Source: Leptospiraceae bacterium (GTDB lineage: Bacteria; Spirochaetota; Leptospiria; Leptospirales; Leptospiraceae). From it: a DNA stretch of 64,000 bases. Of the stretch, positions 23,193 through 32,969 are shown one piece after another (position 1 is the stretch's first letter; every line of letters begins with the position of its first letter). The translations under genes and the position numbers were made by a program. The stretch covers positions 305,787 to 369,786 of the forward strand of contig JADJSX010000007.1 of NCBI GenBank assembly GCA_016711485.1. Direction: 5' to 3'. The notes beneath the pieces are model-generated. The model did not search any database. It worked only from the letters and a program-made list of their open reading frames with translations, and had not been told where the DNA came from.

Positions 23193-24593
23193 ATGCAACA
23201 ACTTCTTTCTCGTTCCTTTATATTGATTATTATTCTAAATTTCTCCTGTATAGCAGTTTGGGAAGAAATGAATCGGCTAAGTCTCAATGAAATCAAAAGA
23301 AAAGGAAAATTGAAAGTTATTACTGCTTATAACGCGAACAGTTATTTTATTTACAAAGACCAACCGATAGGTTACGAATACGAACTATTAAAACTACTGA
23401 CAAAGGATTTGGGTGTAGAGTTAGATATTGAAGCATCTAATGACCTAGCAAATTTAGATTATAAATTAAATAGTGGGGAAGGCGATTTATTAGCGGCTAA
23501 TACAATTGTTACTCGAGAAAAAGGACGTCAACTTAAGTTTACTGAACATTTAATGACGACTACTCAAGTTCTAGTTCAAAGGAAGAAAGGTTTTATTGTC
23601 CGCAAAAAAATGACAGAATACATTGATAACTCTGTTGATTTAATTGGAAAAACCGTTCATGTTCGTGCCAATTCAGATAATCATATTCGACTCAAAAAAC
23701 TCCAAGAAGAACTGGGAGGAACAATTAATATAAAAACAATCACTGGAAATATAACTATTGATGAATTAATTGAACAAGTTTATAGCGGAGAAATTGATTA
23801 TACTGTTGCCGATGAACAAACAGCTCTTATAAACAACGCTTATTATAGCGAAATCGATATTAGCCTCCCGATAAGTTTTCCTCAAAAAATTGCCTGGGTC
23901 GTTAGGCGAAATTCACCTGAATTATTAGAATATGTAAACAATTGGATCGAGAAAAATCAATCCACAATTAAAGAAATTCAAGATAAATACTACCGTAAAT
24001 CTAGAACACATATGTATGAGTTAAAGATAGAATCAAAACCGAAAAACAAATCGCATATATCTGCTTTTGATGCAATTATAAAAGAGCAAGCAGCAGTAAT
24101 CGGTTGGGATTGGAGATTTTTGGCTGCTCTAATTCATCAAGAGTCTAGGTTCAATCCAAATGCAAGGTCATGGATGGGTGCTAGCGGTCTAATGCAATTG
24201 ATGCCATCTACAGCCCAGAGTTTAGGTGTAAGTCTTTCTGAAATTCATAATCCACGTAAAAATATTACAGCAGGCGTAAAACATTTAAAATATCTTGATG
24301 GAATGTGGAAAAAATCAATTTCTGATGATGAAGAGCGTGTGAAGTTTGTTCTTGCTTCTTATAATGCAGGGCAGGGGCATGTGATGGATGCGATGACTCT
24401 CGCTCGATTCCAAAATAAAAGTTCAACGAAATGGGATAAGAACGTTGCAGAGGCTATACTCTTATTATCCGACCCAGCCTATTACAATGGCTATGGAGTT
24501 AAGTATGGTTATTGTCGTGGACTTGAGCCATACAAATATGTACAAGTTATTTTAGCTAAATACAATGAATATAGAGAGACTGTAAAGAAATAG
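23193..24593 (+). CDS. mltF: MltF-like lytic transglycosylase with solute-binding domain
   Basis: The 466-residue protein joins an amino-acid-binding-type domain (SBP_bac_3; about 35-260, with GYEYELLKLLTKDLG and DYTVADEQTALI) to a soluble lytic transglycosylase domain (about 290-440). The latter has the catalytic Glu in HQESRFNPNARS, then GLMQLMPSTAQSLG and the NAGQGHV motif. This is the MltF layout. It cleaves peptidoglycan glycan strands to anhydromuropeptides. A short hydrophobic N-terminus with FSCIA could be a lipobox. Confidence 0.92.
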   Translation: MQQLLSRSFILIIILNFSCIAVWEEMNRLSLNEIKRKGKLKVITAYNANSYFIYKDQPIGYEYELLKLLTKDLGVELDIEASNDLANLDYKLNSGEGDLLAANTIVTREKGRQLKFTEHLMTTTQVLVQRKKGFIVRKKMTEYIDNSVDLIGKTVHVRANSDNHIRLKKLQEELGGTINIKTITGNITIDELIEQVYSGEIDYTVADEQTALINNAYYSEIDISLPISFPQKIAWVVRRNSPELLEYVNNWIEKNQSTIKEIQDKYYRKSRTHMYELKIESKPKNKSHISAFDAIIKEQAAVIGWDWRFLAALIHQESRFNPNARSWMGASGLMQLMPSTAQSLGVSLSEIHNPRKNITAGVKHLKYLDGMWKKSISDDEERVKFVLASYNAGQGHVMDAMTLARFQNKSSTKWDKNVAEAILLLSDPAYYNGYGVKYGYCRGLEPYKYVQVILAKYNEYRETVKK

Positions 24594-24746
24594 ATAAATT
24601 TCTTTAGATTCCCCTTGACATGAAGTTTGTCTCGATTTTCATATGTAATTGCGTAATAGATAGATACGAGTTAATTAGGGCATAATTTTCAAGGAAATAT
24701 AGGTAGGAACAATGACTAACCATTGCTTTTTCAGGAGATATTATAT

Positions 24747-25043
24747 ATGAACCAATACATGGTAGATATTACTTTGCCAGAATTTATTTCGGAAGAATTT
24801 ATGTCCCTGATTCCGTTTCAAAGAAGTCAAGTTAATCGACTTATGGGTCGTGGGATTTTGAATAGTTATTCTTTGTCTGCTGATAGAGGCAGGATTTGGA
24901 CAGTAGTTAATGCTGATACCCAAAAAGAAGTAGAACATACTCTTAATTCTTTTCCATTGGTAAAGTTTATGAATTATCAAATTTATGAACTTGCGTTTAA
25001 TAATAATATATCGCAAATTCTACCACGATTTTCTCTTAATTAA
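24747..25043 (+). CDS. Muconolactone-isomerase-like small protein
   Basis: I chose the ATG at 24747, preceded by CAGGAGAT. The 98-residue product (MNQYMVDITLPEFISEEF) has the ferredoxin-like pattern of the muconolactone delta-isomerase superfamily: an initial strand, an SLIPFQRSQVNRLM helix, strands around GRIWTVVNAD and a VEHTLNSFPLV helix. No pathway genes are near, so a catalytic role cannot be assigned. Confidence 0.65.
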   Translation: MNQYMVDITLPEFISEEFMSLIPFQRSQVNRLMGRGILNSYSLSADRGRIWTVVNADTQKEVEHTLNSFPLVKFMNYQIYELAFNNNISQILPRFSLN

Positions 25044-25084
25044 TATTCCTAATGGACATAAATAAATAAAAGGTTTAAAATAGT

Positions 25085-25576
25085 ATGAAATATACAGTAA
25101 CGCATAAGTTTAATTATTCACTCTTTGATTTACTTCGTGCTCGCGAAGATAGATATAAATATTTGGATAAATTTCCGGATTTAAAAAATGTAACTCTCCT
25201 TGAAGAAAAAAAAGATGGGGCGTTAATTTTTCAAAAACGAAAAGTAAGCCTAGCTTCTTCTCTTCCGCCTGTATTAGTTCCTTTGTTAGATGATGCTTCA
25301 CTATTAGAAGAATCTACATTTAATACTGATACGAATACACATGATTTTAAAATATTTCCTCCTAAAAATGAAAAAACAGTTACAATTTCTGGACATAGTG
25401 TCTATAGAAGTACTTCTGATGGATTTTCGGAAAGAGTATATAATGTGGAAGTAAAGTCTGGGGTATTATTCGTTGGTGCTTTAGTTGAAGCAGCAATCGA
25501 AGGAATACACAAACATAGTTTAGAAAAAGATAGAGCTTCGATTCAAAAATTTTTGGACGAAAAAATGGAAAAATAA
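25085..25576 (+). CDS. SRPBCC-like protein (DUF2505 type)
   Basis: The 163-residue protein begins MKYTVTHKFNYSLFDLLRAR and has long antiparallel strands followed by a C-terminal helix (VEAAIEGIHKHSLEKDRASI). The pattern fits DUF2505, a branch of the START/SRPBCC fold that binds lipids or hydrophobic ligands. It lies 41 bp after the preceding small gene and may be co-transcribed. No active-site residue can be named. Confidence 0.68.
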   Translation: MKYTVTHKFNYSLFDLLRAREDRYKYLDKFPDLKNVTLLEEKKDGALIFQKRKVSLASSLPPVLVPLLDDASLLEESTFNTDTNTHDFKIFPPKNEKTVTISGHSVYRSTSDGFSERVYNVEVKSGVLFVGALVEAAIEGIHKHSLEKDRASIQKFLDEKMEK

Positions 25577-25684
25577 AGTTTTAAATTGCCAATAATTTAA
25601 GTAGTTGTTTAAACCTTTTTTTAATTAAGCTTATTGGTAATTTTTATACTTTAATAATTATAAAATCAGATGTGAGTAAAATTT

Positions 25685-27160
25685 TTGAAAAATATTAGAA
25701 TTGGTGTTATTGCGGCCGCTGGAAAGGGTACTCGTGCTTATCCTCGTACAAATTTCATTCCTAAACCCTTATTTAAAATTGAAAACAAATCGATACTTCT
25801 CAGGAATATTGAACTTTTACATCAAAAACTAAAAGTAGAAAAAATCTATATTTTAGTCGGTCATTTAAAAGAACAAATGCTCGAAGAAATCGAGGCTATT
25901 AAATATTTACAACCAAAGATCGTAATTGAAGCAGTTGATTGGACAACTAAGGGTCTTGCATCTGACGTTGCTTCCCTTGAATCGAAAATCAATGAACCTT
26001 TTATTTTAATTTTAGGTGACGAATATTATTACAAAACGAACCACGAAAATTTCTTAAATACATACAAACAAAATAAACAAATCGTAGCTTCGATCGGAAT
26101 TTTGAGAACTTCCGTAAAATCTAGAATTCGAAAGAATTATTCCGTAGAACTCGATGGAATGAAAATTAAAAACCTAGTCGAAAAACCGAATGATCCGCCA
26201 AATGAATGGTTGGGTTTGGGTTCCTACCTTTTTACCCAAGAGTATTTCGCTTTTTACAAAAAAACACCTCCTTCTATTAAAACTGGGGTCATTGAAATCA
26301 CTGATGTAATTGATAAAATGGCAAAAGAGACTAATCAGGTATATGCGACAGAAATTGAATGCGATTATTTTAATATCAATTCGATGCAAGATTATCACTA
26401 TGCAGTATATGAAGTTCGAAATGATTTATTTAATCAATATAAGATTTCTTTGATTATTCCTACGCATAATAACGAACGATCAATTTCAGATGTCATTGTG
26501 GATTTTAAAGATAAAGTTCACGAAATATTAGTAGTTGATGCGGAGTCTTCCGATACTACCGTTGAAATTGCGAAATCTTTTAAAACCCAAATCGAACATT
26601 ATTTTTATGGTGACAAAAAAGAATATTCTGGAATACAAATTCGCCAAGGATTTAATCGTATTACTGGAGATATCGCGATTATTGTATCGCCTGACGGTGC
26701 TTTCCGAGCGAAAGATTTACCAAAACTTTTAGAATATATGAAAGATTGTGATATGGTAGTAGGAACAAGAACTACAAGACAGATGATCGAACAAGGTTCT
26801 AATTTAAAGCCACTCCCTCGATTGATTAATCTACTAATGGGGAAACTCATCGAAGTTCTTTGGTGGAACCAAGAGCCACGTTTTACTGATGTTGATTGTC
26901 ATTATATGGCTATTTGGAAAGATTCGTATAATAGGATTAAACCGCAACTTGGAGTACAGGGTAGAACTTATACTGTTGAGATGATGATTGAAATTATTCG
27001 AGCACATATGCGTTGCATCGAGATACCGATATCATACTTCAAACCGGTAGAAGTTCAAGTCTATAAATGGAGAGACGCATTTCGTGATGCAATTGCAGTC
27101 ATGAAAATTGCATTTAGAAAAAAAAGAGAAGATTTTAAAAATAAAAAAGAAGAGGAATAA
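25685..27160 (+). CDS. Fused sugar nucleotidyltransferase and family 2 glycosyltransferase
   Basis: The 491-residue protein has two enzymatic halves. Residues 1-240 form a sugar-1-phosphate nucleotidyltransferase with the pyrophosphorylase motif AAAGKGTRAYPRT, then FIPKPLF and ILGDEYYY. Residues about 255-480 form a GT-A glycosyltransferase of the dolichol-phosphate-mannose-synthase type (SLIIPTHNNERSISDVI, VVDAESSDTT, IVSPDG). The start is TTG at 25685. It is followed 2 bp later by an epimerase gene, so this is a sugar-activation and transfer unit, probably for a surface glycan or lipid-linked sugar. The fusion is unusual but both domains look intact. Confidence 0.82.
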   Translation: MKNIRIGVIAAAGKGTRAYPRTNFIPKPLFKIENKSILLRNIELLHQKLKVEKIYILVGHLKEQMLEEIEAIKYLQPKIVIEAVDWTTKGLASDVASLESKINEPFILILGDEYYYKTNHENFLNTYKQNKQIVASIGILRTSVKSRIRKNYSVELDGMKIKNLVEKPNDPPNEWLGLGSYLFTQEYFAFYKKTPPSIKTGVIEITDVIDKMAKETNQVYATEIECDYFNINSMQDYHYAVYEVRNDLFNQYKISLIIPTHNNERSISDVIVDFKDKVHEILVVDAESSDTTVEIAKSFKTQIEHYFYGDKKEYSGIQIRQGFNRITGDIAIIVSPDGAFRAKDLPKLLEYMKDCDMVVGTRTTRQMIEQGSNLKPLPRLINLLMGKLIEVLWWNQEPRFTDVDCHYMAIWKDSYNRIKPQLGVQGRTYTVEMMIEIIRAHMRCIEIPISYFKPVEVQVYKWRDAFRDAIAVMKIAFRKKREDFKNKKEEE

Positions 27161-27162
27161 AT

Positions 27163-28194
27163 ATGAAAGTATTAGTAACTGGTGGGTGCGGATTTCTAGG
27201 ATCTCATGTATGTGAGTCATTTATCAAAAAAGGTTGGGAAGTTATTAGTTATGATAGTATGACTAAATACGAACTAAAACGTACAGGATACGGGACAGAT
27301 GCTACAAGAGATTTTAATTGGAACTATCTAAAAAAATTAGGTGTGACAATGGTAAAAGGGGATATTCGAAATTTAGAACATCTACTTGATCGTACTGAAG
27401 GTTGTGATTTTATAATACATACTGCAGCTCAACCAGCTATGACTATTTCGTGGGAAGACCCCGAGTTAGATATGACGACTAACGTTGTAGGAACATTTAA
27501 TGTATTAGAAGTTGCTAGAAAAAGGAAAATTCCGGTTGTAAATACAAGCTCTATTCATGTTTACGGAAATTCTATCAATGACTCTCTTTCTGAGACTGAA
27601 ACGGCTTATGTTCGTAATCCAATAGAAATTCCAGAAACACAACCTGTAATGGTTGGAAAAATTTCTCCACTTCATGCATCAAAAATGGCTGCGGAACATT
27701 ATGTGCAAACATATAGGGATATGTACGGAGTATCCGCTGCATCTTTCCGATTTACTGGAATTTACGGCGAACGTCAATTTGGCGGAGAAGATCATGGTTG
27801 GGTTGCAAACTTTGCTATTCGTTCTGTATTCGGTTTGCCACTTCGTATTTTTGGGACTGGGAAACAATCTCGTGATATTCTACATGCTACTGATGGGGCT
27901 GAAAGTTATTTTAATTTTTTTGAAAACCAAATATCTGGTACTTACAATATTGGTGGCGCCAAAGAACATAAAATTTCTCTACTTGAATGCATTTATATGA
28001 TCGGTGAAATTTTAGGTCGCAAACAAGAAATCATATTTGAAGCAGAACGCCCTGGTGATATGCGCTATTTTATTTGTGATATTTCTATGGCACGAAAATT
28101 TGGGTTTAATCCGAAAATTAAGCCTCACGAGGGAATAACAAGACTTCTCCTTTGGATTCAAGAGAATAAGTCTGTATTTGAAATTAAAAAGTAG
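27163..28194 (+). CDS. NAD-dependent epimerase/dehydratase (CDP-paratose-epimerase-like)
   Basis: The 343-residue protein is an extended SDR. The NAD motif is GGCGFLGS (7-14); TSSIHVYGN supplies the Ser/Thr and NTSS region. It is closest in pattern to CDP-tyvelose/paratose 2-epimerases (GDIRNLEHLL, HTAAQPAMTISW). The expected YxxxK catalytic motif reads L170-H-A-S-K174, so the general-base tyrosine is replaced by leucine. Either it has a non-canonical mechanism or a different role. It follows the nucleotidyltransferase-glycosyltransferase with a 2-bp gap. Confidence 0.82.
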   Translation: MKVLVTGGCGFLGSHVCESFIKKGWEVISYDSMTKYELKRTGYGTDATRDFNWNYLKKLGVTMVKGDIRNLEHLLDRTEGCDFIIHTAAQPAMTISWEDPELDMTTNVVGTFNVLEVARKRKIPVVNTSSIHVYGNSINDSLSETETAYVRNPIEIPETQPVMVGKISPLHASKMAAEHYVQTYRDMYGVSAASFRFTGIYGERQFGGEDHGWVANFAIRSVFGLPLRIFGTGKQSRDILHATDGAESYFNFFENQISGTYNIGGAKEHKISLLECIYMIGEILGRKQEIIFEAERPGDMRYFICDISMARKFGFNPKIKPHEGITRLLLWIQENKSVFEIKK

Positions 28195-28288
28195 GGGTTT
28201 TATACCAACGAGAGATTAGTGATGGTTAGCCTCTACTCATCGTATCTACTAGCAAAGAGGCAGATAGTTGTAGTAGCTAAACTCTTTC

Positions 28289-31051
28289 CTAAGAATTCAA
28301 AGTTTTCGAATTGTATTTTTTATTTAGAAAACTTTGAATTCCAAACAGTAATGACATTGTCGTCAGAACACAAATGCTAATTCCCATTCCAATATATATT
28401 TTTATTGGGAAATATCTAAATTCAACTTTGTGTTTTCCTGCCGGCAAAAATATTCCACTTACAATATAATTGGTTTTTAGTATGGGAGTTTTTTCTCCAT
28501 CAACAAATGCTTCCCAGCCCGAAAAATAAGTTTGATTAAAAACTAAAAAACTTTCTGTTTTTAAATCTAAAATTACATTTGTTTCATAACCAATTTTCTC
28601 GGAGTTTACAATTTTATTATATGGGTGTTGTTTAAAATTTTTTATTTTTTCTTGAATCTTTGGATCTTCCGTTTCAATATATGCAGTTTTTGTATCTTCT
28701 GAAGAATAGTCTTTTCTAGAAAATATATCCCATATTTCAAGCTTTGTTTTCGTTTCTAACTTTTCAGGAAAATACATTTCTGGTTTAGGATTATTAAGTT
28801 CATAAAGGGCGTATTTGTTATCAATGTATAAAACTTTTGAATTCGGTGGAGATTTACGGTAAATAAAATCACGATATTTCTCAATTCCATTTCTATTTAT
28901 TTTATATGCGTATATTCCTATCGCTATATTTTCAGGAATCACTTCAAAATTTGTTGGGATAAATCCATTTGGTAATTGAATCTCTGCTTCCTGTAAATAA
29001 ATACAACGTTTATCATTATCCACTCTAATTTTTTTGTAAAAACCTGTTGGATTGATACAATCTAAAATTCCTAAAGCTAATCCATTTACGGGAATCACTG
29101 TTTCAAATATTTCTTTTTTTTCGTTCTTAAAGGTTACTGTAATTTTAGGTTGGAATGAATCATTATTATCAAGACATAAAAAAGTGTAATAGAATGCAAA
29201 CTTATCACTTCCGATGGGCGGTAAATTAGGATTAAATTCTCCAGTAGAAACTAACTTTGTAAAAGGTTTACCTATACATTTCCCAAAAATAGAATAATGT
29301 TCAAAATCCAGATTGTTGAATTCAATTCTATGGGATCTGTATTTTACGCCAAACAATTCGGATAGATAACTATTATTTCTCGCAATTTTTGCTAAATTAT
29401 AATTGTCACTAAATGCAAGAGGTGAATAAATTGAAAAACTTTTTAATCCTACAATAGAATTGACGTTATTGTGTAAATGATTGACGGGAGGATAATCAAT
29501 GTTATTTTTCTTTATGAAAAATACGCTTAGAGGAAATTCATTTTCTGTCAAAATTGCATATTCTTTTTGCGGATTATCTACAACTAATTTTTCTATATTG
29601 GAAACTTTGTGAGGTTTTATTTGAAATAAATTCCAATCCTGATTTGTTCCTACTACGAATAAATCTATAAATAGTAAAAATAAAAATAATACACTTCCCC
29701 AATTTTTCAAATATTTCTGTAATACTAAAAGTAAACCAGTAATACCTAAAAATAAAATTTGTATCATGATCAGATTGTTTCCTAACAAACTTCCAAAACT
29801 ATTATTATATTTAATCATTAATTCTGGGATAAAAGAGATGAATAAAAAGGGCAGAAGAATAAAACTAATCAGCATAGAAAAAAATAAAATAAGTTCATTT
29901 CTAGAAATATCACTCCAAAAATTTTGGATTCGTCGAATTGAGTAACTCGATAAAATCGCAATAATCAGACTAATTTCTAAAAAATGTCTGTTCGTACCTC
30001 TTAGTTTATTAAAAATTGGAAGCTTAAAAAAAAGTTTTCCAACAATAAAATTAGTTCCCATCGTAAATAAAATATAAAACAAAAGTAATCCCAAAATTAC
30101 TATTCTTAGTTTTTTATCCTCAATTGATTTGTATGAAAAGGCGAGTAATGGTAATACTATAATGCCCATATACCTTTGGTGTTCATGAAAATTATGAGTT
30201 CCTGTAATGGCAAATTGATATAAAAAAGAAAAAGATTCATTTTGGATAATCGAGCCAAAAAAATACGGGTAAAGTATTTTAATATAATCGTACCAAATAA
30301 AAGTGTATGCATTAAAACTGGATTTTTCTAATACTTTTCCCCTCGAGGAATATTGCATTAGTTCGAAAGTAGGTAATAATATCATTGAGCATAGTAGTAT
30401 ACCTATAACTCCTGATCCAATTATTGTTAAGAATTTTGTAAAATTTCTTCCTTTAAACTGATAAAACCCGAACAAAAATAGATAAGTGAAAAATAAATTA
30501 AATACACTAGCTTGCGGGTATCCAGAAGAAATATTTAAATAAATAGCCACCCAATTTAACAAATGGTACAATTTGGAACTTGGTTTTTCAAAAAGCAGCA
30601 AATTGATATATACCACTACAGGTAAATAAGCTTCTGTCATAGTCACACCTGACATTGACAATTGCCCTAAAAAATTTCCACTAAACCCGAATATCAAACC
30701 TGCGAACATAGAGCCAATTAAATGTTCGGTCAGCTTATGCGTTAAAAGAAATGTAAAATAAGATGCAGTTAAAATGCTACTTAGTATATAGAGAGTAAAT
30801 CCGATTTCCGTTTTAGGGAAAAGATATTTTAAAAAATAAAAAGTCTGATATTGAGGGTCATGTCCAATTGGAAATCCAAGCTGTAAAAAAGAATCCCAAA
30901 AAGTAAATCCCTTAAGAAACGCAGGATAAAAAAAAGTCAAATTATCATGAATAATTAAAGAATTATCACCCCAAAGGATATTTTTAAAAAATACCCCGAT
31001 TACGAACAGATAAAAGAATAGGGGAGTGAAATAAATTTTCAAAAATTGCAT
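28289..31051 (-). CDS. YfhO-family multi-pass membrane protein
   Basis: The 920-residue protein has about a dozen membrane helices in residues 1-470 and a large extracytoplasmic C-terminal domain, closing with one more helix. The end of that domain has the YfhO hallmark: FLVFNQTYFSGWEAFVDG, then LPAGKHKVEFRYFP. YfhO proteins are GT-C-like and help attach sugars to lipoteichoic acid or other surface polymers in some bacteria. The divergent glycosyl-transfer genes next to it support a surface-glycan role here. Confidence 0.85.
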   Translation of the reverse strand: MQFLKIYFTPLFFYLFVIGVFFKNILWGDNSLIIHDNLTFFYPAFLKGFTFWDSFLQLGFPIGHDPQYQTFYFLKYLFPKTEIGFTLYILSSILTASYFTFLLTHKLTEHLIGSMFAGLIFGFSGNFLGQLSMSGVTMTEAYLPVVVYINLLLFEKPSSKLYHLLNWVAIYLNISSGYPQASVFNLFFTYLFLFGFYQFKGRNFTKFLTIIGSGVIGILLCSMILLPTFELMQYSSRGKVLEKSSFNAYTFIWYDYIKILYPYFFGSIIQNESFSFLYQFAITGTHNFHEHQRYMGIIVLPLLAFSYKSIEDKKLRIVILGLLLFYILFTMGTNFIVGKLFFKLPIFNKLRGTNRHFLEISLIIAILSSYSIRRIQNFWSDISRNELILFFSMLISFILLPFLFISFIPELMIKYNNSFGSLLGNNLIMIQILFLGITGLLLVLQKYLKNWGSVLFLFLLFIDLFVVGTNQDWNLFQIKPHKVSNIEKLVVDNPQKEYAILTENEFPLSVFFIKKNNIDYPPVNHLHNNVNSIVGLKSFSIYSPLAFSDNYNLAKIARNNSYLSELFGVKYRSHRIEFNNLDFEHYSIFGKCIGKPFTKLVSTGEFNPNLPPIGSDKFAFYYTFLCLDNNDSFQPKITVTFKNEKKEIFETVIPVNGLALGILDCINPTGFYKKIRVDNDKRCIYLQEAEIQLPNGFIPTNFEVIPENIAIGIYAYKINRNGIEKYRDFIYRKSPPNSKVLYIDNKYALYELNNPKPEMYFPEKLETKTKLEIWDIFSRKDYSSEDTKTAYIETEDPKIQEKIKNFKQHPYNKIVNSEKIGYETNVILDLKTESFLVFNQTYFSGWEAFVDGEKTPILKTNYIVSGIFLPAGKHKVEFRYFPIKIYIGMGISICVLTTMSLLFGIQSFLNKKYNSKTLNS

Positions 31052-31134
31052 GCTTTTCTATTTTTTATTTCTGTTGGAATATCGTCAAAATAAAATTTCC
31101 TAGAAATTTCTTAAATAACATTGGTAACTTCTGA

Positions 31135-32007
31135 TTATCCAATCAAAGTCCCAATTCCTGTCTTCGTAAATAATTCAATCAAAAGAGAATGGGGAACTCG
31201 CCCATCGATTATATGTGTTTTTTTTACGCCTTTTTGAATTGCGTCTAAACAACATTCGACTTTTGGAATCATACCTCCGGAAATATCACCAGATTGAATA
31301 GATTCTAATACTTGCTGTTTTGTAAGTGAATCGGCCAAAGTTCCTTTTACTAAAATTCCGGGGGTATCTGTTAATAAGATAAGTTTTTCTGCTCCAAGTG
31401 TTCCCGCTATCGCACCTGCCATTGTGTCGGCGTTTATATTAAGGGCGTGACCTTTTTCGTCTTCCGCCACTGGTGAAATGACAGGAATAATTTTAGCACT
31501 GAGCAAGGAATCTAGAAAATCTTTATTTACTTTTGTAATTTTTCCTACAAATCCTACATCGACTAATTCTATTTTGCCGCTCTCGTCTTTAGTTTCTAGT
31601 TTTTGAATTTCGCCTATGGCTAATTTTCCATCTCGTCCAGAAATTCCAACAGAGTTCCCGCCTTTGGAATTTATTAAACTAACAATTTGTTTGTTTAATT
31701 TTCCGGATAAAACCATTTCTACAACTTCCATCGTTTTTTCATCTGTCACTCTATGTCCTCGAACAAATTTTACGGGTAATTTTAGTATATCGAGGATTTG
31801 ATTGATTTCAGGACCGCCACCATGAACGATGATTGGGTGAATCCCTAAATATTTCAAAAGTACGATGTCGCGCGCAAATGATTCTTTTAGGTCATCTTTT
31901 ACCATGGCGGCTCCACCGTATTTTATAACTATAATTTTATTTGCAAATTCTGTAATATAGGGTAGTGCTTCTAAGATGTTTTTGATTTTTGAAATATTTT
32001 CTTCCAT
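31135..32007 (-). CDS. argB: Acetylglutamate kinase
   Basis: The 290-residue protein has the amino-acid-kinase fold of ArgB: IVIKYGGAAM near the N-terminus, VHGGGPEINQ, FVRGHRVTDEKTMEV, SGRDGKLAIG, NINADTMAGAIAG and a C-terminal GGMIPKVECCLDA. It phosphorylates N-acetylglutamate in arginine biosynthesis. The GxGGMxxK block and the RVTD loop are intact. It stands alone, not in an arg operon. The start ATG at 32007 gives the usual length. Confidence 0.95.
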   Translation of the reverse strand: MEENISKIKNILEALPYITEFANKIIVIKYGGAAMVKDDLKESFARDIVLLKYLGIHPIIVHGGGPEINQILDILKLPVKFVRGHRVTDEKTMEVVEMVLSGKLNKQIVSLINSKGGNSVGISGRDGKLAIGEIQKLETKDESGKIELVDVGFVGKITKVNKDFLDSLLSAKIIPVISPVAEDEKGHALNINADTMAGAIAGTLGAEKLILLTDTPGILVKGTLADSLTKQQVLESIQSGDISGGMIPKVECCLDAIQKGVKKTHIIDGRVPHSLLIELFTKTGIGTLIG

Positions 32008-32094
32008 ATTAGGAAGCTATGTTTTTGTATGGGACAAATACTAAAAGATTTTTTTTATTCTTGAGATGAGTAGTCGTTTTCCTAAAATGGATTT

Positions 32095-32967
32095 ATGAAA
32101 AAAGCTCTGATTTTATCCGGCGGGGGTGCTCGTGGAGCCTACCAAGCAGGTGTTTATAAATATCTTACCGAACAAAAATTTGTTCCTGACGTGATTTGTG
32201 GTACTTCTGTTGGTGCTTTAAATGCGACAGCGTTGGGTTGCGGATTTAGCCCAGAAAAGTTAATCGAACTTTGGAGAAGTATTGAAGCAGATAATGTAAT
32301 GCGGTATTCTATTTGGCAAACAATTAAAGACATATTTTTGAAACGCTTTGCAGCAATGGTCGATACTACTCCAATGAAGAGACTCTTAGCTAGAGAATTG
32401 GATTTTGGAAAACTTCGTAGTTCATCAGCTAAAATTTTTATATCCGCTGTAAACATAAGTAGTTCAGAGTTAGTATATTTTTCTAATGAAGAAATAGGAA
32501 TTCAGCATCTAATGGCATCCTCTGCTATCCCAGTTGTATTTCCTTGGCAATATGTAAATGGAGAACCTTATTGGGATGGGGGGCTAATGGCTAATACTCC
32601 AATTGCTCCTGCGATTGATGAAGATGCAACAGACATTATAGTTGTTTTACTTTCTCCGGTCGGGAAAGTAAAGATGGATCTACCTAAGTCAAGGAAGGAA
32701 GCTTTGGAGAGAGTTTTTGAAATGACATTAATTTCTTCTTATCAGGCAATTCGTTCTAGTATAGATTCTACAGATGATCGAAAAGAACCTAAGTCTTTAA
32801 TGTCTTTCTTTGAATATTTGATTCAAAATAAAAATATCCGAATACGCGCCGTTAGCCCGAAAAATTTTTTAGGGATTAGAAGTATTTTAAATTTCAGTCA
32901 TTTGCAGGCAGATTCTCTCATTGAGTTGGGATACAATGACGCAAAGGAACAATTAGGCGCACTGTAG
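32095..32967 (+). CDS. Patatin-like phospholipase
   Basis: The 290-residue protein has all patatin motifs: the oxyanion loop GGGARGAYQAG near residue 9, the nucleophile in GTSVGA (Ser38) and the DGG Asp near residue 161. It belongs to the bacterial RssA/patatin group, which hydrolyses membrane lipids or acts as an intracellular esterase. No signal peptide is present. The glycosidase gene follows after 2 bp, so the two are co-transcribed, perhaps acting on related lipid substrates. Confidence 0.92.
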   Translation: MKKALILSGGGARGAYQAGVYKYLTEQKFVPDVICGTSVGALNATALGCGFSPEKLIELWRSIEADNVMRYSIWQTIKDIFLKRFAAMVDTTPMKRLLARELDFGKLRSSSAKIFISAVNISSSELVYFSNEEIGIQHLMASSAIPVVFPWQYVNGEPYWDGGLMANTPIAPAIDEDATDIIVVLLSPVGKVKMDLPKSRKEALERVFEMTLISSYQAIRSSIDSTDDRKEPKSLMSFFEYLIQNKNIRIRAVSPKNFLGIRSILNFSHLQADSLIELGYNDAKEQLGAL

Positions 32968-32969
32968 GA

